A DNA stretch of 64,000 nucleotides from Gossypium raimondii (GCF_025698545.1 NC_068569.1:14260001-14324000); one strand, 5' to 3'; shown: positions 10,719 to 22,039, counted from the stretch's first letter. The notes: a model not told the origin generated them from the letters alone. Translations and numbers: made by a program.

Positions 10719-13536
10719 ATGGTGATGGCGGGTCATAGCCATGTATTTGGAGGCGAAGAACAGCTCCCTCTTGCTATTGCTGATCACCCCGACCCTGTTG
10801 TGTTAGAGCTCACCCGATTGCAGAACCAACTCAAAGGTCTCTTAGACCAACATATTACCTCTGTGTATCGGCTGCTTCAGTGAAACATGTTTAAGATTAT
10901 TAGTTCTGAATATTAAATTGTTATTGTTCCAGAAAAGGACCGAAAGTTGGGAGCTGCTCAGGCTGAAATCAAGGCATTGAGAGCAACAGAAGCGCTCAAG
11001 GATAAGGTCATAGAAGAGGTAGTGGAAAATCAAAGTTTTAATTGCTATATCAGAAGAATTCTTTGTTAATAAAGTGCTAGCGGCACAGCTATAATATACT
11101 GAATACGAATATGTACATGTTTGTATATATAGGCTGTAGTTTCAGTACTGTCACAAGAGAGCAATAAAACACTAGGATCTGTTGAATTATTTGAAATTAC
11201 AGGATGAAGTTTGTAATCAGATTCTGTGGGTATATTTGTAATTCTTTTTGCAGCTCGGTGGGGAAGTTAAAAAGTTGGATGAGAAACACAGGGTCGCTGA
11301 GAATCTGCTCCAACAAAAGGTTCGTCTACTTTATGGAATTCTTGGATTCTGCATGTTTGTATATGTATGTGTGTAAGTAATGGAACTTAAATTCTATTCA
11401 ATGTAGAATCTCGAAATGAAGAAACTGGCAGATGAGAAGAAAGATGCAGTGGCTGCACAATTTGCTGCGGAAGCAACTCTCAGAAGAGTTTATGCAAATC
11501 AAAAGGATGATGAGGATGTGTCTATGGAGTCAACCATTGCTCCTCTTAAGGCTGAGATTAAAATGTACAAAAATGAGGTAGGGAAGGGAAGGATTTGTGG
11601 GAAAATATATAGTGCTCCAAATGTATTAAACATACTAGCCTCATCATCATGCTCCACTTCCACTCTCAGATTGCAGTGCTCCACCAGGATAAGAAGGCTT
11701 TGGAACGTCTCACAAAGTCAAAGGAATCAGCTTTGATCGAAGCGGAGAGGATTTTGCGATCTGCTTTAGAAAGGGCTTTAATAGTTGAGGAAGTTCAAAA
11801 CCAAAACTTGGAGTTAAGGAGGCAGATTGAGATTTGCCAGGCAAGTTTAGCTTTGGCAGTTTGGTTATTAAATAATTAGAGGGGTTCAAGAATTTTAGCC
11901 TATGATCAAAATGTACCCTCACCTTTATCATTATGCATTGCAGGAGGAGAACAAAATCCTTGAGAAAACTAATCGCCAAAAGGTCTTGGAGATTGAAAAG
12001 CTTAGCCAAACCATTCAGGAACTTGAAGAGGCCATTTTGGTTGGTGGGGCTGCTGCTAATTCTATCCGTGACTGTCGGCGACAGATTTCTCAACTTCGGG
12101 TAGGTGCCATGCTCTCACTCTGATTCATGGAAGTGGTATAAGTTACTAAGTGGAATGACTCAATTATTCAGGAGGAAAAGAGGACACTTGAGAGGGAGCT
12201 CGCTAGAGTTAAAGTTTTGGCAAACCGTGTAGCGACCGTGGTGGCTAATGAATGGAAGGACGAAAATGACAAAGTAATGCCTGTCAAGCAATGGTTGGAG
12301 GACAGAAGGTTGCTGCAGGTAATTCTTTCATAACAAACTTCTTAAGCAAGAAAATGTCAGTGACTTAATGGTGAAGTTAGCCTCGAACATAACTTATTGA
12401 ACAATGAAACATAATGATGAGGTATTTACAGGCAGAGATGCAAAGATTGAAGGACAAACTATCTGTGTCAGAGAGAACAGCAAAGGCAGAAGCACAGCTT
12501 AAGGTGAAATTTGATTTGCTGACCAGAGATAGCTCAATTGAATCTTTTTTAAATACACTATTTCTCAAGCTGAATGTAACTATCTATGCATTAGGATAAG
12601 TTCAAGCTAAGGCTCAAGATTTTGGAAGATGGATTAAATCATGTATCAAGTATCTCAATCAATCCTAATGCATCTTACGGGTCCCCAAAACCAGAAAAGT
12701 CCAGTAACATCTTAGGGTTTTTAACGAGCACCAGTGGACTAAAGAAGAGGTCTACCTCTCAGCCAAGGGCTTCCACCATCAGTACAAGTTCTCCCCTGCA
12801 ACGGCCAAGGGCAACATCAGGAGAAAACATGGTAAGAAAAAAGTTGTGGGCATCTAGGTGTAAGGTTGCTGATAGCAATGAGAAGGAAAATGCAGAAATG
12901 AAGGTAAACGGGGACAGCAATATACGCAAAGACGGTGACACAAAAGATTCGGCCGAAATAAAAAGCAATGGAGGTAGCAATGAACAGACAGGAAACAGAG
13001 GAATTGCTGATAGCAATGCTGAAGATGTGGTTTCAGGATTTTTGTATGATAGGCTTCAGAAAGAGGTCATCAATTTAAGAAAGTTGTATGAGGCTAAAGA
13101 CAGTAGTTTGAATACTAAAGATGAAGAAATAAAGGTGAAGAAGCACCACTAAATTTTCTGCTTTTTTTTAGATACTCATAATGCACAAGCATGAGTTACC
13201 GAACATATGTTAATTGTCTACAGATGCTCATGAAGAAGGTTGAAGCATTCTCAAGAGCCATGGAAGTGGAGGCTAAACGGGTGAAGAGAGAATCACTAGC
13301 GAAAGAAAAGGAAAATGGATCAGCGAAAATGGATGATGATACCAAAAAGATGAAACACACAAACTCCTCTAAGACCAGAAGGTTGGTTTCAACTTTAAAA
13401 TGTTTCCTCCTTATTGTTCTATTTCATAATGTCTTCCAGAAAGATGTTTGATTTCATTGCAAACATTTTTGCATTTAAATATAATTTTTAACGCATTGGA
13501 TGGTCTGGATGTAGCAGGGTAACCCAAACATCTTGA
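10719..13536 (+). CDS. MAP70-5: Microtubule-associated protein 70-5-like (MAP70), 11 exons
   Basis: Exons read from splice sites and reading phase: 10719-10836, 10933-11018, 11254-11319, 11407-11577, 11670-11840, 11944-12099, 12172-12318, 12432-12503, 12595-13134, 13224-13381 and 13518-13536, giving about 567 residues. Diagnostic MAP70 stretches are DPVVLELTRLQNQL at the N-terminus, AAQFAAEATLRRV, KALERLTKSKESALIEAE, QIEICQEENKILEKTNRQK, GGAAAN and ANRVATVVANEWKDENDK followed by VMPVKQWLE. Most of the protein is coiled coil; the C-terminal third is low-complexity and basic. MAP70 proteins bind cortical microtubules, and MAP70-5 acts in secondary wall patterning in Arabidopsis. The fifth intron uses a GC donor. 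The last small exon (ending VTQTS) is the least certain; reading on without splicing would stop at 13451. Confidence 0.9.
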
Positions 13537-14153
13537 TCTTGAAGACTCCCATGAAGGGTGGATGTTGAAGAAAACTTGGAAATTGATTTGATTCGTGTTC
13601 TGTGTTTGTGGTTTTCAATTCACTGTAAATTATTGTTGAATTTTTTTGCTGATGGTAGGTAGCTAGTTAAAATAAAGTTAAATGATTGATGAAATTAGGT
13701 CTGTAAAAAAAAGGGTTTGGCTGTGGGTGAACGTTGGAGATCTAAACTTGTAACATCCTAGGAATAGGATTCCTTTGGTTTTCTGATTGATGGAATGAAA
13801 TTGCTTTTTGCAATGCTTGAGGACTGTATTTGTCTAATTAGCATAAGATGTGAAAATGACAATAACAATGCAGAGAATAGTAACAGGGAATACAGATTAC
13901 AGAAACCGGGTAGGGTAACCCGATAATACTTTACGGTTAGTCACAGTCGAATCTAGTTAGTAGGTTCAAACACACGAAACACTTTAAACAAAGCAGAAAA
14001 TCATAAAATATATGGGCGAGAGAAGGTACTGCAAGAAAAAAAAACATGGCAGAAACAGTCTCCCGATGGCTACTATCTATACAAGTTACGAATCACTGCA
14101 CAGGTTTTTTTGCTCCCCTGATTGGAAATAACAGGCAGAAATCCTATATGGCC
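13537..14153. other. 3' regions of two convergent genes
   Basis: This spacer holds the 3' UTR of the MAP70 gene (plus strand) and of the small MGNC gene (minus strand). No further gene is visible. Confidence 0.5.
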
Positions 14154-14531
14154 TTAAAAATAAGGCTCCTCAGGAATGGCAGATAAAGATGGTCGCCATT
14201 TCTGATTCCCTGGCTTAGGAGTCCTAGAGGTTGGTGGGATGGATACTTTCATAGACTGAAACATCTTTGCATGTCTGAGGAGAAACTCCAGTTGCTGCCT
14301 AGAAACCATAATCTTTATACTACTACGTCCTCCTTTGCAGCTTTCTTTTTTGATGATTTTGAGAGAAATTGGATGGTGATTTGGCATGATACAGCCAGCC
14401 GGAGGCAGAAAATAGTGGACCTCTTTGACTACCTTCGAGTCTCTAAACTCCTTTTCTCCTTCATTGTGGACGACAAGTTTACCCTTCTTGGCCGGAGGCG
14501 GAACGAACAAATGGTTTAAGCAGTTGCCCAT
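14154..14531 (-). CDS. Small MGNC-type plant protein of unknown function, probably N-myristoylated
   Basis: A single exon encodes 125 residues. It begins MGNC, a classic context for N-myristoylation at Gly2 and palmitoylation at Cys4, so membrane attachment is likely. A variable middle is followed by a basic segment (KIIKKES), then SSIKIMVSRQQLEFLLRHA and a C-terminal KWRPSLSAIPEE. I recognise the combination MGNC, '(I/V)KI.(V/I)(S/T)(R/K)(Q/K)QLE.LL' and 'WRP(S/A)L.(A/S)IPE' from a family of uncharacterised plant proteins; no biochemical role is known to me. A TATA box lies about 45 bases upstream. It is convergent with the MAP70 gene. Its reality as a gene is well supported; its function is not. 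Confidence 0.8.
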   Translation of the reverse strand: MGNCLNHLFVPPPAKKGKLVVHNEGEKEFRDSKVVKEVHYFLPPAGCIMPNHHPISLKIIKKESCKGGRSSIKIMVSRQQLEFLLRHAKMFQSMKVSIPPTSRTPKPGNQKWRPSLSAIPEEPYF

Positions 14532-14576
14532 GATTTCTTTTTTTGATACTTTTTGAGTTATCGAGTCGTGCGGACT

Positions 14577-14588
14577 CTATATATATCT
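14577..14588 (-). promoter_or_regulatory. TATA box of the MGNC gene
   Basis: The minus strand reads GATATATATAGA, about 46-57 bases upstream of the ATG at 14531. This spacing implies a very short 5' leader. Confidence 0.6.
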
Positions 14589-14599
14589 TTCACGCTGGA

Positions 14600-15420
14600 G
14601 ACTGTGAAACATGGACGTGCAACCCATATCACTTTGTTCTTAAGACAAGGAGGTCAACGCCCGCCTGTTAGAAAATTAAAATTATTTAGTGGAAAGTCAA
14701 CTTCCTACTTATATTATATATATTTGGGTCCGGGAAACATTTCTCGATAACTTTTTCAAATGGGAAATGATGTTGTAGTGGTTGTAGTGTAGTACCGAAA
14801 GCAGTCTATATATATATTATATGGGTCGTGAATTGACGATTAATTCTCTGCTTTATAATATACCTATATATATATAGTTTAGTAGGCAATGGCATTCACT
14901 GTCACGTACTATTGTTAGCATTGTCATTTGAGGGTGGCTACCAAGTATTTTCCTTTGATAATCATGTTAATGCGAAGAGGAAACTGAGAAATAAAATGTG
15001 TAGACATTACACGTGTATGCAAAGAGCCGGCCTAGTACAAACATGAGCACACACGCTTGACTACCCTGCAACTTTTGTCACATCATTGGTTAAACATGCT
15101 TGTGCAAAGTCTTTTGAGATTAGCCACTGCCTGCCTTTGCCATTTACATTATATCATATTATATTATAATTTGTTTATTATTTTAAATATTAATTAAAAT
15201 ATGTGACCGTTAAAAGTTTTTAAAATCAAACTTGTCATCATAAAATTAATAAATATTAAAAATTATCATTATATTTTATTTTGATTAATATTTGATGATA
15301 ATGTAAAGTAGTAAAATTCAAGATAAAATTTAAATATAGTGGTGTATACTTTTCCTATTTCTTTTTTAGCTTTGGATTCTGAACCAATTATGGGTCATTC
15401 CGATAAGGTTCTAGTACGGG
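14600..15420. other. Intergenic DNA, no gene seen
   Basis: AT-rich, with short TA runs near 14,807 and 14,865. No coding sequence or named repeat is supported. Confidence 0.4.
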
Positions 15421-15424
15421 GTGT

Positions 15425-16045
15425 ATAATAGTAGGGATAAATAAAATTTAATTTGAATCGAAAAAATAAATAAAAATTTAAATTTTGAGTTATTTGAATT
15501 ATTTGAGTCATTGGAGTAAACTCAAATGAGTGATTCAAGCTTCGAGTTTAAGTCGAGTTGAACTTTAGAATTCAAATGACGATTGATGCAAATACATTTT
15601 TGGTCCCTGACAATTTTAAAAATGAGCAAATTGGTCTCTCTCTCAACAAAAATTACAAAAAAATAAAATAAAATAAATTTAAAAAATTCAAAATGTTCAT
15701 AAAAATTCCAAAATTTATATTTTTAAAAAATTATAAAATTTATAAAAAATATAACGAATATATAAAGAAATTTAAATTTTTTAAAAATTTCTAAAATAAT
15801 AATTTTGAGGACCTAAATAAGTTAATTAATGATTCAAGTTTATGATACTAAAACATACTGTAACAATATTTTAATTTGACATGTTTAATTTTTTAAGTTA
15901 ACTTGAACAATTTCACTCAATTCGACTCGGCTCAAATTTCAATTCACTCAGCTCGATTCGAAAAATTTTCAAATCGAGTTAAGATGATAAAATAAAACTC
16001 ATCAACTTAAAATTTTTTCACTTGATTCGACTCGTCAACCCTAAT
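15425..16045. repeat. Degenerate repeat of the 'ATTCGA/TCGAGT' MITE family
   Basis: Ends and interior are full of TTTGAATCGAA, GAGTTTAAGTCGAGTTGAA and, at the right, CTTGATTCGACTCGTCAACCCTAA. These resemble the better preserved copies at 30.44-30.88 and 37.17-37.71 kb. It is older and interrupted near 15,590 by other sequence (TTGGTCCCTGACAATTTT). Confidence 0.5.
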
Positions 16046-16528
16046 GTATAGAATAAGCCTATTGGCTTGAGATTAGTTGTTGCCCCACCATATGATTTGT
16101 TTCCATTTATTTCTTTGTTAATAATTTTGCTTTGTTATTTTTTTTTGGTAAATAATACTTCTCTGTTATTCAAAAAGAAAAGAAAAGAAAAGCACATTGA
16201 CACAATTTCAATTTTAACTAAAAATATACCCAACAATTTGCACATTAACCCAATACTAAATCATTTATATATGATTTCTTTAAGGATATTTCCTTCTTTT
16301 TGAAATTACAAAAGAACTAACTAATATATATTAATATGATTCCTTGGAGGACTTTTTTTTTTTTCTTTTTGATGTTTCAAAGTTGGAAAGAAACTTAACG
16401 CTACTATTAAGCGAAGGTTTGATGGGCGATTTGTTTAGAAGATATTTATGATTCCGCACCACAAGCTGTCTTATCTCATCTCATCTAATATGGAGGCATA
16501 ATAAATTCATTAATCACGCTGTTAATTT
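16046..16528. other. Intergenic DNA, no gene seen
   Basis: Contains an (AAAAG)n run at about 16,175-16,192 and a T run at about 16,350. The open frame at 16067-16303 is AT-rich and unconvincing. Confidence 0.4.
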
Positions 16529-16861
16529 CTAGTACTTCCTAACACTTGTTATATCACTGTATCTCGATTTTTCATATATAATCGTAAGTAATATATCTCC
16601 TTCGTAAAGGATTTCTTCATAATGTCCATGGACAGTTGCTTCCGGAGTTGCTAAATAAGGTTTAGCTGATTTTATTATTATAGAATCAACTTGAACAATA
16701 AAAATTTGACCCGATTTTAGACGTTGTCTGCTTTTGGCTATACATACATTTTCACAAATAAATTTCTCAAGACTATTATATATATCCAATAGATCCAAAC
16801 AAGATATACAAATTTCTAATATATCAGATAAAATCGCAAAGTAAAAAATCCCAAGATTCAA
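16529..16861 (-). pseudogene. rpoC2: Nuclear plastid DNA (NUPT): fragment of chloroplast rpoC2
   Basis: The minus-strand translation carries a stretch of the plastid RNA polymerase beta'' subunit: [59 protein letters not shown] and IYEKSR.SDIT. Only about 110 codons of this very large gene are present, with no start and none of the neighbouring plastid genes. Several residues differ from the strongly conserved plastid sequence (for example GATVHGHYGEI is expected), and sequence appears to be missing after DIT. It is therefore a decayed nuclear copy, not plastid DNA assembled by mistake. It has no function that I can infer. Confidence 0.88.
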
Positions 16862-17549
16862 TTATTCATTAACTACCTGTATATCTTACCTAAGCTTTCT
16901 GGACCAATAATAGATGATGGAGCTAGTATCAAGCACTTTTCTTAAATCCATTTAAAGCACACATTCATATGATATTTCATGAGTGACCCCAACCAAAAGA
17001 CAAGGATTGTGATTTGTGAGTATTGAGATAGAGAAACAATTCATTAAAAACAACTTTCTTATTTCATTTCATGAAAATTCTCTTGATTACAATAGTGATA
17101 TTAATATGTTATTTAATGTGGTAGGCATTAGTTGCAATATAAGGATTATATGAAATGTGGTTTCACGTTATTTTGATCACTTTCTATGAAGAGAATGACA
17201 AATTAAATTTTTTTCTTGATTTTAGTATTTTAATTGAATTCAAGAAAACCTGAAAATTAGGAGGAAAAAAATCAAATTTATCTTTTTCCTATTAGAAATT
17301 AATAGGGATAACGTGTAATCACAGTTTATACCATCCCTTCTCAACAGTAATTAGCTGCTTTTGTGATGTTTATTTAGGGTTTATCTTTCTTTTGTTTTTT
17401 ATTTGTTTTTTAAATATCAAACAATTTTGTAAATACAATGTATAAAACATGAAAACATTCGACGTTGTATTTTAACTGAATGACAATAATTCAAGGGAGA
17501 AACGTAGAATAACTTTATTATGAGCGTCCCACATGTGCCATGCTACAAC
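16862..17549. other. Spacer downstream of HMA gene 1
   Basis: No coding sequence. The segment about 17,200-17,350 (ATCACAGTTTATACCATC, CCTTCTCAACAG) has a diverged match inside intron 1 of HMA gene 2 (near 33,120-33,160), so it may be a dispersed repeat. Confidence 0.4.
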
Positions 17550-18501
17550 TTACATGACTGAGCATTGTGGGTTTTCTTCAAAACAATAACAGTAGGTGCT
17601 TCCGCCGCCGCCGCCGCCCCAGTTAACATAAACAGGCCTACCATAAGGCCAATAGTATGGGGGCGGAGGTGGTCCGCCAAAGTAGCAAGGGCCCCCATGA
17701 TGACCATGATAACAATCCTTGCAACAAAATCCACCCGGGAATAAGGCCAAAACCGTAGGAGAAGCCGGTTTCTCCGGTGGCTTTGTTTGTCCTGGGGGAT
17801 CTGGAAGCTTCGTCTTGGGTTTCTCAGATTGATCCGTCTCAGACTTTGGCTGTTTGATCTCAATGCACTTGATGGAATAGCCACCCTTGCAACGTATCTT
17901 TCCCCTCAGCTTCTCTGGATCGCAGCAAACTACCTTGATTGTCACCGTGTTGGCCTTCTCGTCGTATATCTGGTCTTGTATTTCTGTTATTCATAAAACC
18001 CGTAATCAAATATCAACTCAGACTTGAGCTCTCAATGATCACCCAAGGCCTAACTGACTACCTACTACCGTGTTACAATTCAATAATACATAGTACATAA
18101 TAACATATAATGACAAATACGAATAATTATGTACGTATATATAACTGCAGATAATGCATAAAAGTCAAGATACTCACGAGGGAATTTGCAAAGTACTTGC
18201 TTCACCTTCTTGTAGCAGCGTCTACACTGAAGGTCGACCTTCAGCACCATCGTCACCTACATCCGTACATGTATTGCATAAAAATAATTACGTATTACGA
18301 ATATTGATGGAAGATATAGTAATAAATAATTTCTTTTTGCTGATTTATTTTACAAGAGAAAGGGCAATAGATAAGTGTTCAGGTTCAGACATGGAAGAAT
18401 TGGCAGACGAGCAAAGGAATAAATTTTTACAAAAGCATATATAGAAACCCTAAAGAAAAGGAAAGTATAGAGGAAAGAGGAACCTTTACCTTCTCCCCCA
18501 T
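17550..18501 (-). CDS. HMA-domain metal-binding protein with CaaX box (HIPP/Pi21-like), HMA gene 1
   Basis: Three exons on the minus strand, 18490-18501, 18178-18256 and 17550-17983, give 174 residues. Exon 1 is only MGEK. The HMA domain covers about residues 4-70: VTMVLKVDLQCRRCYKKV holds the CxxC metal site (Cys15, Cys18), followed by FPQIQDQIYDEKANTVTI and VVCCDPEKLRGKIRCKG. After a Lys/Pro-rich linker comes a Cys/Gly/Pro tail (GGPCYFGGPPPPPYYWPYG), ending in the CaaX box CSVM, which predicts farnesylation. Such proteins are thought to bind or move metal ions at membranes; rice Pi21, a blast-susceptibility factor, has the same HMA plus proline-rich plan. A TATA box lies 63 bases upstream of the ATG. 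It is the closest relative of the two copies at 32-35 kb. Confidence 0.9.
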
Positions 18502-18563
18502 CTCAAGCTGTTATATGTTGAAACTGAAAAGAAAAGTTGCAAAGCGGTGAAAAGTTGCAGAGC

Positions 18564-18572
18564 CTTATAAAG
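18564..18572 (-). promoter_or_regulatory. TATA box of HMA gene 1, in a block shared by all three copies
   Basis: The minus strand reads CTTTATAAG. The surrounding block (plus strand AGAGCCTTATAAAGTTAAGG, then CAGGCAG) is also found upstream of HMA gene 2 (AGAGCCATATAAAATTAAGG at about 34,125) and, with a damaged TATA (CCTTTTAAAG), upstream of the pseudogene at about 35,265. Confidence 0.7.
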
Positions 18573-18730
18573 TTAAGGCAGGCAGGTAAGCTGCCTAGTA
18601 GTGGGTTAAGGTTTCGAAATAAATGCATTAGTCCTACATGCACTATCCATGTGCAGGCGTTATTGGCACATCACATCAAAATTAAGCCATGTGGTTATTG
18701 ATTGGTGTAATGCGGCATTGGATCAATCGT

Positions 18731-18738
18731 ACACGTGT
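18731..18738. promoter_or_regulatory. G-box/ABRE-type palindrome ACACGTGT
   Basis: ACACGTGT lies about 230 bases upstream of HMA gene 1. It is conserved in position and context (CGTACACGTGT, then 'AGGTGGCTC'/'AGTGGCTC') upstream of the pseudogene at 35,422. G-boxes bind bZIP and bHLH factors, so ABA or light control is possible; that is inference. Confidence 0.5.
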
Positions 18739-18859
18739 CCCAGGGCCAAGTGGCTCGAATCGTGCGGCGTTTGTCTATTTCCATGTTCAAGTCTTCCATG
18801 TCTTCGTCAACCATGCAACACCCTGAAGTTTAGTTAAAACGTTGACGGATTCAAGTCTT

Positions 18860-20540
18860 AGCCATATCAAGTAGGGATATTGATGTAATTTAAGCACGAT
18901 GTTTGTACAATGTATACAAAGATGGATTCATTGCAAGGCTAAACCAATTAATTTTACACGTTTTCGTAATGGGTTCATAATTTAATTTATTCAGTTGGCT
19001 CATTTATCAGTTATCATTGCATATGTATAACAGTGGAAAATAGATTTTAAATACATTTGCTCCTGTCGCAATATATGGCATACGGTATTCCTCGCCAAAT
19101 ATCCCTACCATATGTATATAAATGTTAACCATTTGGTAAGCTTAAAATTGTCATCTCGTCGATGTATCAAACTTGCGGTGAAATTGTCATCTCATCGATG
19201 TTAACTACTGTCGGCACTCTTACAGCCAGTAACTAAAGGTCTATTTTTCATCACCATTTGTGGCCTGTAATAGTACCATCTCATTAATCCGCAGCATCTG
19301 ATTCGAAGAAAGTAGTCCATACCCAAAGCCGCATCAAACTTGCTCGGTCCCTTTCCTTGTTTGTTGGTTGTACTAGTATTTACTTGTATTATTTTCTCAG
19401 CTGGCTCAGCAATGGATGGTGGACTAAAATTAAGGTTTTACTTGATGGAGTGAAAAAAATATTGAAAAGATAGAATTTTTTTTTCTATTTTATAGTCGTG
19501 CTTAGTAAAAAAATGATTAAATAGAAAGAAAAATAAATTTCTTTTTCTTCTATTAATTCGTAGAGTTGGAAAATGAAAAAGAAAAAGAAAACATTTAAAA
19601 ATACATAATTTGAATAAGCATACACTTCTATAATCATTCCAATTTGAAAGAATTAATTTTTATACAATAGGATAAAAAATGACCGCTTTTTCATAATTTT
19701 TTTTCCTTTCACTTGTCTTCCCTAGCTATCAAGCAAACTCAAATTTTATTTTCTTTCTATTTTTTACTTCTTCCTTCCATCCAACCAAACACATCCTAAA
19801 AATTTCTCCATTGTTAAAGTCCCCGTTGACTTTGGTTGGAAAATAGATAATTAGAAAAATATGAATAATTATGGTACATTTGAAAAGCTAGTGGAACTAA
19901 ACTATTTAGTTGGAAAATACATAAATGAGAGAACATGAATAATTATGGGGCATTTAAAAAACAAGTGCAACTAAATTATTTAGTTGAAAAATAAACAAAT
20001 GGGAAAACATGGGTAATTAAAAATTTACCTCAATGTTGAGATGGAAGGGGGAACGAAGGAGAAGACGACAGTGGAAGCATATTGAAGGTTGGATTTAACA
20101 TTTTCTTTATGCTATTTTATATGGGTTTTTGATGGAAATTTAAGAGATTGACTTAAAAAATTTGTAATTTTTAAAGGGATTAAAAAATATTTTTTCCCTT
20201 TTTTTGTTAGTCCAGTAAGCAATTCGTTAAAGGTTTAATGATTAAGTGATCATTTTGGTGGTGACTAAATTGACAAAAAAATTAGAGTGATCAAAATAAA
20301 AGCAACACTATTTTAGTGTGAACTACATTGTAATTTATCTTTTTGGATCTTTATAAAATTAAATTAAGAAAATATATTTTAAAATATTGTGGCGTACATT
20401 AGTTTGAATCTTATCGGACTAGAGGTGTGGTGGGATCTAAAAAGTTATTATATATCTTTTTTTTAATGTGAATTAAAATATATGATAATTTTTAACTCTA
20501 AAATTAAACAAAATTCCACTGTTAACATATAAAATAATCC
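18860..20540. other. Intergenic DNA with repeats, no gene seen
   Basis: About 19,090-19,310 keeps diverged similarity to 36,400-36,650 (AAATATCCCT; 'CTATTTT'; 'AGTACCATCTCAT'/'AGTACATCTCAT'), extending the duplicated HMA unit upstream. About 19,431-19,800 may be a MITE, with GGTTTTACTTGATGGAG facing GGATGTGTTTGGTTGGATGG. A short tandem repeat at 19,836 is listed separately. Confidence 0.4.
19836..20020. repeat. Tandem repeat, about 2.5 copies of a 74-bp unit
   Basis: TTGGAAAATAGATAATTAGA, TTGGAAAATACATAAATGAG and TTGAAAAATAAACAAATGGG each start a unit. The units continue with ATGAATAATTATGG, 'CATTT.AAAA' and 'AACTAAA.TATTTAG'; the third is cut short. Confidence 0.75.
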
Positions 20541-20559
20541 CAGCAGGAAAAGAAAAAAA

Positions 20560-20880
20560 AACCCAGACATCTGCTACCTCCATGCTTTGAATAAGCTGGT
20601 TCGAAAAATTCCCCCTTTAACCAATGCATCTGCAAAGCCATTTCCCTCTCTCAAGATATAATGAAATGAGACCTCACCAATTCCATCGATCTTCATGAAG
20701 ATCTAAGCCAAAACCCATGGTCGCCTGCTGCAATTTGAACTCCAAACAACGGTATTATTCTGAACCCGACCCTATGATCATCAGCTTTGAGTCATTAAGA
20801 AGACTCCCTTCAACATCCACTTTCAATGCAACATTCCACTCCATGACGCCAGCCAGGGACCCTGTTGGAAACGTAGCGGA
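20560..20880 (-). pseudogene. Remnant of a LINE-type RNase H domain
   Basis: The minus strand reads MEWNVALKVDVEGSLLNDSK, then after frame damage ILREGNGFADALVKGGIF. The motif 'LREGN..ADAL.K' is the C-terminal signature of the RNase H domain found at the end of plant non-LTR retrotransposon polyproteins. No reverse transcriptase or endonuclease is nearby and frames are broken. This is a short dead fragment; I am fairly but not fully sure of the family. Confidence 0.55.
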
Positions 20881-22016
20881 TACTCAAATCAAACTAATTT
20901 TATTACTCACAAATATATATTTGTAATCACTAACTGCTGCTAGTTTCTTTACTCATGCCACTTGTATTTTTCATATATACACATTATACTAATTACATAT
21001 TTATAGGCTTAGTTAAACTGACTTAGCCTACTTAATTTCAGTGGCGGATCCCAGCTAAAATGGAAAAAATTCTATTAGGTTAGTTTAGAGTTTATAAAAT
21101 TTTAAATTAGTAATGGTAAAATTGTACTTTGACTTCTAAAATAATAATTTAATTTAATTTTTAAAAATTATAAAAATATAAACTATTAAAATGATAAAAT
21201 TGTATTTGTATTATCATAAAAATATATATAATTTAATTCCAACCTTTCAAAAATTTGGCTTCGGCCCTACTTAATTTGCTGCCAAACTTATCCATTTATT
21301 ATGATGATTCTTAAACTCATGCCATATTCATGCTGTCAACTTGAAACAGATATAAGGTTATCAACTTGCTTGTTTTTTCAAGTTGCAGGTGAATATCTTG
21401 ACAGCTTACTATCCACTTTGCAAGCCAATTTCTTTGTCAACTTATCTGCATACTTAGCTGACTCCAACAGACCCCAGATTAGTGCATGCCATAACATCTC
21501 CATTATTCTGTAAGATCATTTTCCCCTCAAACACTTTCCTTTCTTCTTTTCATTATTCATTATTGTCCAAGTAAGGCGTAAGACGTGAAGGTTGAACTTA
21601 AAGTTTCTAAGAGAGTAGCTATCGGTTGTCAATTTTTCTTGAAACCATTTTAAACACGAAGTCACATACTGTTTCATCATCTTAACTGAAGGACATGGAT
21701 TTACATATTAATCCTCAACAACTTTTTATATATTATTTTGTTGGTATAATTTGGGGAGAAAGAATTACCAAGAGAGTTTTAACTCTAATCATTAAGGTAT
21801 TCGGTGAGAATAAAATTTATTTTTCTCTTTTTTGTGTTTCTTATTGTGCCTCACTTATAAATTTTTTTGGTTTCTCAATATATTCACTAGAGCGAGTCTA
21901 GTAATTAATTCTCTACGTTCTATAAACTTATTAAGAGATAAAGTCTAGCCACGAGCTTTATCACCTATACTTTTTTAACATAGTATTTCTTTATCTTTTT
22001 TGTTAACATGTCCTAC
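20881..22016. other. Intergenic DNA left of the CACTA element
   Basis: About 21,040-21,275 begins AGTGGCGGATCC and ends in TTCGGCCC, resembling the ends of the small element at 35.7 kb. The open frame at 21301-21513 is unrecognised and may be retroelement debris. No gene is supported. Confidence 0.4.
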
Positions 22017-22019
22017 ATC

Positions 22020-22036
22020 CACTACACCAAAACAGG
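22020..22036 (+). repeat. Left terminal inverted repeat of the CACTA element
   Basis: CACTACACCAAAACAGG, matching the right terminus at 15 of 17 positions. Confidence 0.95.
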
Positions 22037-22039
22037 CTT

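Noticed and set aside
12759..13016. Minus-strand frame inside the MAP70 gene
   Set aside because: Antisense shadow of MAP70 exon 9.
16529..16861. Functional nuclear rpoC2-like gene or plastid contamination
   Set aside because: It is a short internal fragment with substitutions and lost sequence, surrounded by nuclear DNA.
19431..19800. PIF/Harbinger-type MITE
   Set aside because: The ends are only loosely complementary and no clear target duplication was found, so it is mentioned only in the spacer entry.
21301..21513. Possible gene fragment ending in a GEYLDSLLSTLQANFF-type peptide
   Set aside because: No family recognised on either strand; more likely an old retroelement piece.
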